A stretch of 64,000 nucleotides of DNA from DASRDB01 sp035652815 (lineage in GTDB: Bacteria > Chloroflexota > Ktedonobacteria > Ktedonobacterales > Ktedonobacteraceae), in NCBI GenBank assembly GCA_035652815.1, contig DASRDB010000009.1, forward strand, positions 248,001 through 312,000, read 5' to 3'. How positions within the stretch are numbered: position 1 is the stretch's first letter; each line of letters begins with the position of its first letter. The notes beneath the pieces were generated by a model that saw only the letters and a program-made list of their open reading frames with translations, had not been told where the DNA came from and ran no database searches. Made by a program: the position numbers and the translations under genes. Positions 9,001-16,532 of the stretch are shown here, piece by piece.

Positions 9001-9220
9001 CTTTCACCTTGTCTCGGGGAGCATTTTTACGACGGCCTGCGCAACAGCGAGTTGCAGCCGCGAAACTCTCTACGCGCTCAATGCGACTACAGGCGCGCTG
9101 CTGTGGAAATTTGAGGCCACGCAGGTCTCTTCCGTACAAGTCAGTTCGGATGGTAGTACGGTCCTCTTCCAAACGCAGAACAACATCCTGGACACGCTCA
9201 AGGCACAGTTCCACCTGTGA
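6008..9220 (+). CDS. Membrane protein with two extracytoplasmic PQQ-type beta-propellers
   Basis: About 1070 residues. The first 140 are acidic and low-complexity (cytoplasmic), followed by a membrane helix at about 146-166. A first propeller (about 170-545) has repeated blades of the form LYALDRTNGHVLWHT. Two more helices at about 552-575 and 607-628 are joined by a very basic loop (WKRRLIFLRRQVPRYLLF). A second propeller (about 640-1070) follows, with blades such as IALDPHSGAIAWRI and LYALNATTGALLWKF. The topology puts both propellers outside with a cytoplasmic hairpin between them, and the layout suggests an internal duplication of a helix-plus-propeller unit. PQQ binding is not implied: the blades are of the structural PQQ-like (BamB-type) class and no dehydrogenase motifs are seen. 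The function is unknown, perhaps envelope scaffolding. The start is the ATG at 6008, with a weak ribosome-binding site. Confidence 0.85.
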   Translation: MSTPFEQSRVEETSDTTDKQADTSKPSIPATNSSEPESEEEYDLSPDKLEETAKRPALVLAQKTPVPSEDEVEPPAQVSEQDHKETVIPETPPIETDETTQAHQGGRDQSHPYRNRPPLFFNIHQISQARPYHLYVSFLKHRALTRRILSILLLALIFISMISLWRDVHDTHLLLYTLNPVNGNMMAQQDLGGGYTGPTHLTNAVQNGPSMLVGAQSAQGKVVQQQQVFVLDDTSWQVTNSFSAPLTHATLTPTPGGNVLLSYAQGLEMLAGDGSVRWQRAAQMPTRGAHPFQPAIDAHTIYTVLSVSKGEIAAINIQRGTTHWEQKLNDTFAYAPPPVLAGNTLYFAADHQLYALDRTNGHVLWHTFFPTRTLLVTHDGRLIAAGAQGIVAFGATSGTPLWTFSGQSPGASLDKQTNAQFYEALLSGSTIYASGISWNVPEIREQTWLYALNASSGTLRWSTQVGEGAASADGGRVFLPVVASNMVLLEQLSGDGSLSLIAYSVLNGRLRWRAAFADVQTGMLLQPTGNTLAFLAMQTSPQTVLHLFTPIRLLLVLSAVISLLALLYLWLFPLALWKRRLIFLRRQVPRYLLFPLRLLLRLWRRSRLLFSLLCLAILLGAGAAEYLQLISIQTYINQAGASSGRLQWQQPAGSSILAGADSQGSFVIHNQLIALDAHGNPRWKTFTSQGTFSLPAIRTASGTLLVALQGPAQQQYHLAPADPAYPEPMASSFVLYLLDRASGRVLWKNIMGQAGDSQQISVLAADSNFIYLASHTRITNTSIHAAQLIALDPHSGAIAWRISGPREHKLLDNGVLLPHGRLIYWQVAYTIYAIDTQTAQIQWRTGIDENSPSVLLQEEREMALGSGVLVVGRSDTFHALDLLSGIERWTFDSPGVYTASAPAGIVTTRSAFILYSANTLEAIDGRNQRVLWKQGPFASIQQVSLSDDQSLLYVLETSSLDGNTRSQALTALDIKSGGARWTFQPTAQARFFAPGLGYFHLVSGSIFTTACATASCSRETLYALNATTGALLWKFEATQVSSVQVSSDGSTVLFQTQNNILDTLKAQFHL

Positions 9221-9270
9221 TCTTGCAGCAATGACGAGGGATTTCGTCTGCTCTAGTCTTCGATAAAGAA

Positions 9271-9299
9271 TTGTCCTTGCCTTGCATCGCCGATACAAT
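9271..9299 (+). promoter_or_regulatory. Probable promoter of the cytidylate-kinase-like gene
   Basis: TTGTCC (9271-9276), a 17-base spacer and TACAAT (9294-9299) lie 56 bases before the ATG at 9355. The match to the -10 consensus is five of six; the -35 is weaker. Confidence 0.45.
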
Positions 9300-9354
9300 C
9301 CGTTGTACGATAGATAACAGTGATACACCTTTACACAAACAAGGATACGCTACT

Positions 9355-10125
9355 ATGCTGAACCGGTTCCGCGGGCGCGGCCCGCGTGCTTCTGCCAACG
9401 GTGCGCCAGCGACACAGGTGCTTCCCGAAACCAACTGGACGGAAGAGGACGATCCGACGGGAACGCCAGCCGTGGGGCGGGTCGTTATTACCATTTCCAG
9501 CCAGTTCGGCAGTGGCGGCTCAGAAATCGGGCGCATTGTCGCGCGAAAATGCGGGCTGCTCTACCTCGATCACCAGATCATCAGCGAGGTTGCCAAACGA
9601 CTCGGCATTACCGAAGAGCAGGTCGCGCAGCAGGAAGAACAGACCTCAGGCGCGGTTGGGCATATCCTGGACGCCCTGCAATCGAGCAGCCCCTTTACCA
9701 TCAACACCGAAGCCCTGCTCAATCCATTGCGTGTGCCACCCCAGGCGCAGGAACAGGCGCGCCTCCGGCTGACCCAGAAAGTCATTCGCGAACTGGCGAC
9801 GGTCGGCAATGCAGTCATTGTTGGCCGGGGATCACAGTTTTTACTGCACAGCGCGCCGCGCACCCTGCACATCTACATTTTCGCGCCCCTGCCGTACCGC
9901 ATCACCAACGTCATGAAGCATTCAGGACTGAGCCATGACGAAGCGGCAGCACTGGTGACTAAACGCGACAACGAACACGAGGCCTACTTGCGCCGCTGGT
10001 ACGGCTCGCACCAGGACCAGCCCTCCCTGTACCACCTGCTCATCAACACCAGCCTCTTCCCCTTTGACCTGGCCGCCAATCTGATCGAAGAGGCTGTGCC
10101 GCTGGTCAAAGAAATGGGCACTTGA
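9355..10125 (+). CDS. Cytidylate-kinase-like P-loop protein
   Basis: This 256-residue protein belongs to the cytidylate-kinase-like (AAA_26 / Cytidylate_kin2) family. The nucleotide-binding region is VVITISSQFGSGGSEIGRIV (about 42-61), the SxxxGSGGxxI form of the P-loop used by this family. It is followed by LDHQIISEVAKRLGI and, later, NAVIVGRGSQFLL and the LHIYIFAPLPYRI segment seen in family members. The start ATG has AAGGA nine bases upstream; an upstream TTG would extend the frame through the predicted promoter and was not used. The first 40 residues are disordered-looking. The cellular substrate is unknown; housekeeping CMP kinase is usually a different, shorter protein. It is monocistronic, with no obvious tie to its neighbours. 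Confidence 0.85.
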   Translation: MLNRFRGRGPRASANGAPATQVLPETNWTEEDDPTGTPAVGRVVITISSQFGSGGSEIGRIVARKCGLLYLDHQIISEVAKRLGITEEQVAQQEEQTSGAVGHILDALQSSSPFTINTEALLNPLRVPPQAQEQARLRLTQKVIRELATVGNAVIVGRGSQFLLHSAPRTLHIYIFAPLPYRITNVMKHSGLSHDEAAALVTKRDNEHEAYLRRWYGSHQDQPSLYHLLINTSLFPFDLAANLIEEAVPLVKEMGT

Positions 10126-10253
10126 TAAGCTTGCGCTTATGCTACTTATAAGTTATACTGGAAGAAGGGCGCTGGTGTCCCCTGACCCTCCTTCCAACAA
10201 TGGCGTTGGCTGGTGCGGGTCGGCAGAACGCCAGCGAATCGTGTAGCATTCCT

Positions 10254-10868
10254 CTATTTAAGTTGCCGGACGACCTCAGCCATATCGTAGTAGAGAGACT
10301 CCCGCACAATTTTGCCTCCGCGCCGCACCACAACTGTGACTCCTGGAATCGAGAAAGAGCGGCCGGTTGCAGGTAGACCAGGAAAATCAGCCGTATGCTT
10401 CCCTTTTGCTACCCATTCTACCGTCAACTGATCCCCGTGTACAACGCGATTCGTCACATCGAATTTCAGATCAGGCATGGCAAACATACCGGCCCGCTTG
10501 CGCTGCATGATGGCTATTCGCCCCACGAATGGATGCGGATACATGCTGTCTTCAACGATAGCATCTTCATGATAATCCTGATGCAACTGCTCAACATTGC
10601 CCGTTGATTGATGCTCAAGATGTTGCTGGTGCTGTTGAATGTGCTGCTGCGCATTATTATCACCATGAGTAGGTGCGCTAAAATGCGAGACAATCTGGCG
10701 TGTCGCTACTGCCGCAATTGCCCCCGCGCCAGTAGCAGAAACCCCCATCAAAGTAAGAGTTTTGATTAACTTGCGCCGGTCCATTTTCCCCGCCCGGACG
10801 CTGTCAACCAGTTCAGGAATGGTCTGCTCTTCTTCTGATGAAAGGTGTTTTTTTTCTTCTTCCTGCAT
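10254..10868 (-). CDS. SnoaL-like / ester cyclase-family protein, exported
   Basis: This 204-residue protein has an NTF2/SnoaL-like fold in its C-terminal half: YHEDAIVEDSMYPHPFVGR, VEWVAKGKHTADFPGLPATGR and YYDMAEVVRQLK, the last typical of ester-cyclase-like proteins. The N-terminal part holds MDRRKLIKTLTLMGVSATGAG at about residue 29, a twin-arginine-like signal or anchor, preceded by an acidic leader like those of anti-sigma-type or Tat-exported proteins. A Gln/His-rich linker separates the two. The start at 10868 was chosen because GGAGGAG lies directly upstream; a frame extending to 10976 reads through that site. No partner genes adjoin it: the upstream neighbour is divergent. The enzymatic role is unknown. 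Confidence 0.72.
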   Translation of the reverse strand: MQEEEKKHLSSEEEQTIPELVDSVRAGKMDRRKLIKTLTLMGVSATGAGAIAAVATRQIVSHFSAPTHGDNNAQQHIQQHQQHLEHQSTGNVEQLHQDYHEDAIVEDSMYPHPFVGRIAIMQRKRAGMFAMPDLKFDVTNRVVHGDQLTVEWVAKGKHTADFPGLPATGRSFSIPGVTVVVRRGGKIVRESLYYDMAEVVRQLK

Positions 10869-11190
10869 AGCTCCTCCAAAATCTTCATTGAGAAATTTCA
10901 CTGTATATCGCCCCTCGCTATTTAAGGTTCTTTCTATCAAGCCGTGTACAGCGTAGCATATTTTCTCTTTGAGCAAGGTTGTATTTTAGTTGAGAAATAA
11001 GTGCAAAGTTTCGTTCATGGTTAAATTACTTCAACCATCACGCTTTATTCAGGAAGACATGGTTACTGTTTCACAACCCGAAATGCCAAATTTATACTAA
11101 GTTATCACCATTTATAAATTCAATTTCTTGAGTATAGCGCTTATACTACTTCAAGGCTTTTACAGCAGACTTCACCAGGGGGATCGAAAA
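10869..11190. other. Divergent intergenic region
   Basis: This 322-base, AT-rich spacer lies between the SnoaL-like gene (minus) and the Ig/propeller gene (plus). It contains the 18-bp palindrome at 11061-11078 and a good promoter overlapping it. Nothing else recognisable is present. Confidence 0.7.
11061..11098 (+). promoter_or_regulatory. Palindromic operator overlapping a promoter (site A)
   Basis: The 18-bp palindrome GGTTACTGTTTCACAACC occupies 11061-11078. Its right half contains TTCACA (11070-11075), a -35-like hexamer, followed by exactly 17 bases and TATACT (11093-11098). The palindrome ends 112 bases before the ATG at 11191. The same palindrome precedes the genes at 28624 and 47827 at nearly the same distance, which argues for a shared regulator. 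Confidence 0.65.
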
Positions 11191-13806
11191 ATGCCAGAAA
11201 GTCTTAATGAGCATTTTGCAGGTAAGCATATTGAAAAGCGGATAAAAGTAATAGGAATACTCGTAATCGTTTTCTCATGCATATTAGGAGCCAGCCTTGT
11301 CATGTTGCCAGACGCTTTTCATGCGCAGGCCAGCGGGGCTAAGATCACAGTTTCACCTCAGTCGGGAGCGTATTCAAATCAAAAATCAATCCAGGTAAGC
11401 GGCAGCAATTTTGGCGCGACTGAAACCGTCAAGATTTACTGGAATTATTCAGGACCGGGAACAGGAACGCTGGAGACAAGTCCAACCACCAGCGCTACCG
11501 GAACCTTCTCGGCCCACTTTCCGATGCCGCTTGTTCCAACGGGCACGTATACGGTAGCGGCTGTTGGCCAGACATCCGGTCTGGTTGCTACTGGTACGAC
11601 TCGGATTCTTCCTGAAATGTACATGAGTCCACGGGCTGCTGGAGCTGGAACACTGGCATATTTTTTTGGCTTTGCTTTTGGCTCAGGCGAAAACGTGAAA
11701 ATCTACTGGAACTATACCGGGCCGGGAACGGGTCAGCTCCTTACTTCGGTCAATGCCGATACGACGGGCGGCTCATTTAAAGTGACAGCCAAAATTCCGA
11801 CAAACGCAACCACCGGGACGATTCCTGTAGGTGCAGTTGGACAAACAAGCAATACGTCGGCCTCGTTTGGTTTCATTTACTACCCGCCCTTATTCACCCT
11901 TGCTCCCCTCTCCGGCTCGGCGGGGACAGTATTAACGGTAAGCGGCTATGGTTTTACCGCATTTGAAAAGGTGAATGTTTTCTGGAATAACGGTACGACT
12001 GCTGCCGCTTCGGCCAGCACTAATGCAAACGGCTATATTGCGCCTCTTGCCTTTACTATTCCGGCTGGAGTAGCGCCTGGGAACTATACAGTGAAAGCCG
12101 TTGGCGTGAAAAGCCAGACAGTGATTACCAATACATTCAAAGTTCTGGCTCCTGGCACCACGCTCAATAACACCAGGGGGCCAGTGGGGTCGCGCTTGGC
12201 CGTTTCAGGCGTGGGATATAAGCCGGGGGAACAGGTTAACATTCTCTGGAACTATACAGGCCCTGGCACAGGAAGTGTGGTAGCAACAGCCAGCGCCGGT
12301 AACTCCGGCATAGTCAATGCCAGCTTCCTTATCCCCGCAAATACGCCAGGGAATTACACCGTCGCCTTAGTCGGCACAAGCAGCCAGGCAGTGTCCTCGC
12401 ATGTCTTTACGATCAATAATAGCGTGGCAGTAGACCCGACCATCACCTCTCCGGGCACGAACATTACCATCAGCGGCACCGGTTATCAGGCAAGTGAAAC
12501 GGTTCAGATCTATCTCGATACTCCATCCGGCAATCCACTGGCTACTACTGAAGCCGACAGCAGTGGAAATATTTCGACGAGCGCTTCGCTGTCAACTTCT
12601 ATTCCTCCAGGTACTCATAGCATCATTGGAGTAGGGCAAACGAGCGGCCAGTCCTTCACTTCATCTCTGGCCATCGACACGAATTGGGGGGATTTCGGTT
12701 TCGATCCGATTCATCATCGCTACAATCCCTACGAGTACGGGGTTGGAACCGGCAATGTAAGCGGTCTGAGCTTGAAATGGTCCGCATCGACAACTTCCGG
12801 GCTGCGTAGTTCTCCGGTCTATGCCAATGGCATGATCTACGTTGGTTCGTATGATGGCATCCTGACCGCCTATGATGCCCACACGGGTTCAGTAAAGTGG
12901 GTCTTCAATACGCAGACCGGTTTTGAAATACCCTCGGCACCTCTGGTTGACCCGGTAGCCAACCTGGTTTTCATTGGCACGATGGGCTTTGAGGACTCGG
13001 GCATTCCCTCTCCTTCCTTCGCCCTCGACGCGACAACGGGCGCACTCAAATGGAGCATCATTCTACCCTGGAACAACTTCGGCTTTCCCTCTCTCGGCTT
13101 CAATACCATCTATATCGGGGCCTCACACGAGGGCGGAAGCGCCATGATTAACGCGCTTGACGAGTTCACCGGCCAGCTTCGCTGGCAGCACGCTACAAAC
13201 GGCGGCGACTGGGGAGCGATTGCCATTGACACCAGCACGAATGCTGTCTTCTCCGGCGTTGGCAATCCAGCCGATCAGGTGATCTCGCTTAATGCATCGA
13301 CCGGAGCTTTGAACTGGGCCTTCTCAGTTCCCAACTCTGGGCCTGACGACGATGTTGGTTCTGGCATCACTGTTTATAATGGCCTGGTTTATGCCACCAG
13401 TAAGAACGGCAGGCTGTACGCGCTTCACGAGAGCGATGGAACGCTGGCATGGTCAACTTCTATTGGGCCAGCCAATATCGGCAACGTCTCCTCGCCCACG
13501 ATTGGCCCCAACGGAACATTGTATGTTGGCTCGCTCGACGCAAACCTCTACGCCATCAATGCGATGACTGGGGCTATTGTGTGGAAAGCACCCACTGGCG
13601 GCGGCATTGATAGCTCTCCTGCCATAGCGAACGGCATTGTCTACTTTTCATCATTCGATAAAAACGTTTACGCCGTTAATGCCAGCACAGGTGCTGTTTT
13701 ATGGCACTATACGATGGGCAAGATGTCGTATGCTTCGCCGGTCATAGTTAACGGCTGGCTATATTCTGCCGCCACTGACGGCAAGGTCTACGCCTTTAGC
13801 CTGTAG
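11191..13806 (+). CDS. Secreted Ig-like repeat plus beta-propeller protein, copy 1
   Basis: This is an 871-residue exported protein. A signal or anchor helix spans about 20-39 (VIGILVIVFSCILGASLVML) after a short basic cytoplasmic start. Five Ig-like repeats of about 90 residues follow (about 50-495). In each, a strand reads VxIYWNYxGPGTGxL (near residues 84, 172, 354) or a variant (VNVFWNNG near 265; VQIYLDTP near 441), and each ends with a VGQTS-type turn. From about 500 to the end is a PQQ-type propeller with blades such as LYAINAMTGAIVWKA and VYAVNASTGAVLWHY. The ATG was chosen for GGGGG eight bases upstream. The next gene is a full-length paralogue. A surface structural or adhesive role is plausible; no catalytic motif is seen. 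Confidence 0.85.
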   Translation: MPESLNEHFAGKHIEKRIKVIGILVIVFSCILGASLVMLPDAFHAQASGAKITVSPQSGAYSNQKSIQVSGSNFGATETVKIYWNYSGPGTGTLETSPTTSATGTFSAHFPMPLVPTGTYTVAAVGQTSGLVATGTTRILPEMYMSPRAAGAGTLAYFFGFAFGSGENVKIYWNYTGPGTGQLLTSVNADTTGGSFKVTAKIPTNATTGTIPVGAVGQTSNTSASFGFIYYPPLFTLAPLSGSAGTVLTVSGYGFTAFEKVNVFWNNGTTAAASASTNANGYIAPLAFTIPAGVAPGNYTVKAVGVKSQTVITNTFKVLAPGTTLNNTRGPVGSRLAVSGVGYKPGEQVNILWNYTGPGTGSVVATASAGNSGIVNASFLIPANTPGNYTVALVGTSSQAVSSHVFTINNSVAVDPTITSPGTNITISGTGYQASETVQIYLDTPSGNPLATTEADSSGNISTSASLSTSIPPGTHSIIGVGQTSGQSFTSSLAIDTNWGDFGFDPIHHRYNPYEYGVGTGNVSGLSLKWSASTTSGLRSSPVYANGMIYVGSYDGILTAYDAHTGSVKWVFNTQTGFEIPSAPLVDPVANLVFIGTMGFEDSGIPSPSFALDATTGALKWSIILPWNNFGFPSLGFNTIYIGASHEGGSAMINALDEFTGQLRWQHATNGGDWGAIAIDTSTNAVFSGVGNPADQVISLNASTGALNWAFSVPNSGPDDDVGSGITVYNGLVYATSKNGRLYALHESDGTLAWSTSIGPANIGNVSSPTIGPNGTLYVGSLDANLYAINAMTGAIVWKAPTGGGIDSSPAIANGIVYFSSFDKNVYAVNASTGAVLWHYTMGKMSYASPVIVNGWLYSAATDGKVYAFSL

Positions 13807-13847
13807 ACTTTTTAGGAGACACCATTCACAGATTGGGGGAAATATCA

Positions 13848-16454
13848 TTGGGCAAACTATCGCTTCCACTTCGCATTTCAACGGCGCGACCTGGGAGAAG
13901 GCGTTGGGGAATAGCCTTTCTGATTGTCACAGCAGTGATGATCGCAGCCGGAGTCTTCGTTGGGCTGCCACATGCCCCTGCGGCGCGCGCTTCAGGTCCG
14001 ACCTTAACGGTAACGCCAAAATCGGAAGCTTTCACTAAAATTCCAATTACGGTGCAAGGTTCCAATTATGCAGCTAATGAGTCCGTCAAAGTCTATTGGA
14101 ACTATACAGGCCCCGGCACCGGCACACTGGTAGCTACTGCCAATAGCAATGGCTCAGGCTCTTTTAACGCTTCCTTCCATATTCCGCCATCGCCGATAGG
14201 AACGTACCCAATTACGGGCATCGGGCAAACTTCTGGTATGCAAGCCTCAGCAAACTTTCAACTATTGCCAGGGCTGAGCATCCTTCCAGTTGCCGGTGGG
14301 GCGGGTTCTCCGATGACTGTTTCCGGTAATGCCTTCGGAGCTTCTGAAGCGGTCAACATCTACTGGAACTACACTGGCCCGGGTACTGGAACGCTGCTGA
14401 CAAGCGCTAACAGTGACTCTAATGGTTCGTTCACTGTCAAAACAATCGCTCCCTCCGGCACCACACAGGTAATTGTGCCGGTCGTAGGGGTTGGGCAAAC
14501 AAGCCATGCAACGGGAACTTTCACCTATATCCTGTATCCGCCAACGCTTGCCCTCGCGCCGCTCAGTGGATCAGCGAATGTTGGAATAGAGGTAAGCGCA
14601 TATGGCTTTGCGGCGCTTGAGACCGTCAATATCTACTGGAATAACGGGACTAATCCGGTAGCAAGTGTGAAAACAACCAATTATGGATATATGGCTCCTA
14701 CAACGATCACCGTTCCGGCAGGTCTGGCTCCAGGAAGCTATCCGGTGAAAGCTGTGGGCCAAACCACGCATCTCACTATCACCAACAACTACCAGGTAGT
14801 CGCTCCTGGATCGAGTTTGAGTGTAAGCTCGGGACCAGTAGGCAGCAGCGTATATCTTACCGGTCAGGGATACGCTTCCGGTGAAACCGTCAATATTCTC
14901 TGGAACTACAACGGCCCGGGTACCGGCACAACTGTAGCAACTGTAACGGCGGGCTACTCAGGCAGCATTACCGCCAGTTTTAGCGTGCCACTTGTTCAAA
15001 CCGGCAACTATAGTGTCGCGGCAGCAGGCTCGAGCAGCAGCAGTGTGACGCAAAATACGTTTACTGTGAGCAGCGGCCTTGCCTCCTCGCCCGCGAGTAC
15101 GCCTCCGGGAACCAGCACCACCGTCGTTGGCACCGGCTTCCAGGTGGGGGAGACAGTCAATCTGTACCTTGATAGCACTTCCGGCACGCCGCTTGCCACA
15201 CCAGTAGTCGGCCCACATGGCAATATAAGTGTTCCTGTCACTATTCCCCAGGCGACGACGCCGGGATCGCATACCATTATTGGGGTAGGACAGACCAGCG
15301 GACAAACCTTTAATACGTCCATAAGCATTGATACGCCCTGGAACGATTTCGGTTTTGACCTGGCTCATGATCGTTACAACCCCTATGAAAACCTGGTTGG
15401 CGCAAACAACGTCAGTAACCTGCAATTGCGCTGGAAGGTTCCAATGGGGTCAGGTCTCTGGAGTTCGCCAGTCTATGCCAACGGAACCATTTACATGGTC
15501 ACGGCAAACAGCGTCTTGAAAGCGATAGATGCCACTACCGGTGCTGTGAAATGGCAGTTTGATACGGGCATGAACTTCAGAAATGTCTCGACTCCGGTGG
15601 TTGATATAGCCAACAACCTGGTTTTCTTTGGCACATTGGCACTCAAGGAAACCTATGTTCCGGCTCCATTCTATGCCTTAAATGCTACCACCGGCGCACT
15701 GGTCTGGAGCGAAATACTGCCCTGGAGTGATTTCGCCTTCCCAACCATCGCGTTCAACACCATCTACCTGGGCATGTCGCATGAAGCTCAATCAGCGATG
15801 CTCTATGCCATCGACGAGTTCAGCGGGCACATCAATTGGGTCTATGCAACAAATGGCGGCGTCTGGGGCGCGGTCGGCGTGGATGTAAAGAACAACATGG
15901 TCTTCTCTCTCATCGGCAATCCTACCGACGCCGTTGCTGCATTCAATGCAACGACGGGGGCCGTAGTATGGAAATACTCCATATCGACCAGCGGGCAGGA
16001 CGGCCAGGAAGCGAGTTCGCAGATCACAGTAGGCAATAACGGGCTGGTCTACTTTGATGGGAAAACGGGCTTCGTCTACGCGCTTCATGAAAGCGACGGC
16101 ACGCTTGCCTGGAAAGGCGCAACCGGGTTAAACAATATATCCTCGCAGGCTGTCGCAAATGGGATGTTGTTTGTGGGATCAGAGGACTCGAACTTCTATG
16201 CATTCAACGCCAACACGGGCGCGTTTCTCTGGAAAACGCCTATCGGGGCGCATATTGACAGTTCTCCCGCTGTAGCGAACGGCGTAGTGTACTTCGGTTC
16301 TTACACAGATGGCATCTACGCACTCAACGTCTCAAACGGGCAGATTCTCTGGAAATATATGACGAAAGGTGCTTCTCTCTCCTCGCCGATTATCGTAAAT
16401 GGCTGGCTCTACTCAGGTTCCGCTGATGGAAACCTCTATGCCTTTAGTCTGTGA
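13848..16454 (+). CDS. Secreted Ig-like repeat plus beta-propeller protein, copy 2
   Basis: This 868-residue paralogue of the preceding gene has the same architecture: an Arg-rich start, an export helix at about 21-40 ending APAARASG, five Ig-like repeats with WNYTGPGTGTL-type strands (near 83, 173, 352; WNNG near 263), then a propeller from about 498. Similarity is continuous over the full length, including the junction (FDLAHDRYNPYE here, FDPIHHRYNPYE in copy 1), so the pair arose by tandem duplication. The start is taken as TTG at 13848, seven bases after GGGGGA; another TTG at 13833 lacks a usable site. The gene lies about 40 bases after copy 1 and probably shares its promoter. Confidence 0.84.
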   Translation: MGKLSLPLRISTARPGRRRWGIAFLIVTAVMIAAGVFVGLPHAPAARASGPTLTVTPKSEAFTKIPITVQGSNYAANESVKVYWNYTGPGTGTLVATANSNGSGSFNASFHIPPSPIGTYPITGIGQTSGMQASANFQLLPGLSILPVAGGAGSPMTVSGNAFGASEAVNIYWNYTGPGTGTLLTSANSDSNGSFTVKTIAPSGTTQVIVPVVGVGQTSHATGTFTYILYPPTLALAPLSGSANVGIEVSAYGFAALETVNIYWNNGTNPVASVKTTNYGYMAPTTITVPAGLAPGSYPVKAVGQTTHLTITNNYQVVAPGSSLSVSSGPVGSSVYLTGQGYASGETVNILWNYNGPGTGTTVATVTAGYSGSITASFSVPLVQTGNYSVAAAGSSSSSVTQNTFTVSSGLASSPASTPPGTSTTVVGTGFQVGETVNLYLDSTSGTPLATPVVGPHGNISVPVTIPQATTPGSHTIIGVGQTSGQTFNTSISIDTPWNDFGFDLAHDRYNPYENLVGANNVSNLQLRWKVPMGSGLWSSPVYANGTIYMVTANSVLKAIDATTGAVKWQFDTGMNFRNVSTPVVDIANNLVFFGTLALKETYVPAPFYALNATTGALVWSEILPWSDFAFPTIAFNTIYLGMSHEAQSAMLYAIDEFSGHINWVYATNGGVWGAVGVDVKNNMVFSLIGNPTDAVAAFNATTGAVVWKYSISTSGQDGQEASSQITVGNNGLVYFDGKTGFVYALHESDGTLAWKGATGLNNISSQAVANGMLFVGSEDSNFYAFNANTGAFLWKTPIGAHIDSSPAVANGVVYFGSYTDGIYALNVSNGQILWKYMTKGASLSSPIIVNGWLYSGSADGNLYAFSL

Positions 16455-16470
16455 AGTCAGCATTGCTATC

Positions 16471-16511
16471 AGCCGGGGGTGTGGGATGAAAAATCCTGCA
16501 CCCCTTTGGCT
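16471..16511 (+). terminator. Imperfect hairpin between propeller genes
   Basis: AGCCGGGGGTGTGGGAT pairs imperfectly with ATCCTGCACCCCTTTGGCT around a short A-rich loop, 16 bases after the copy-2 stop. There is no clear T-run, so it may be a processing or attenuation hairpin rather than a full terminator before the gene at 16533. Confidence 0.4.
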
Positions 16512-16532
16512 TTACAACAATAGGGGGTTGTC

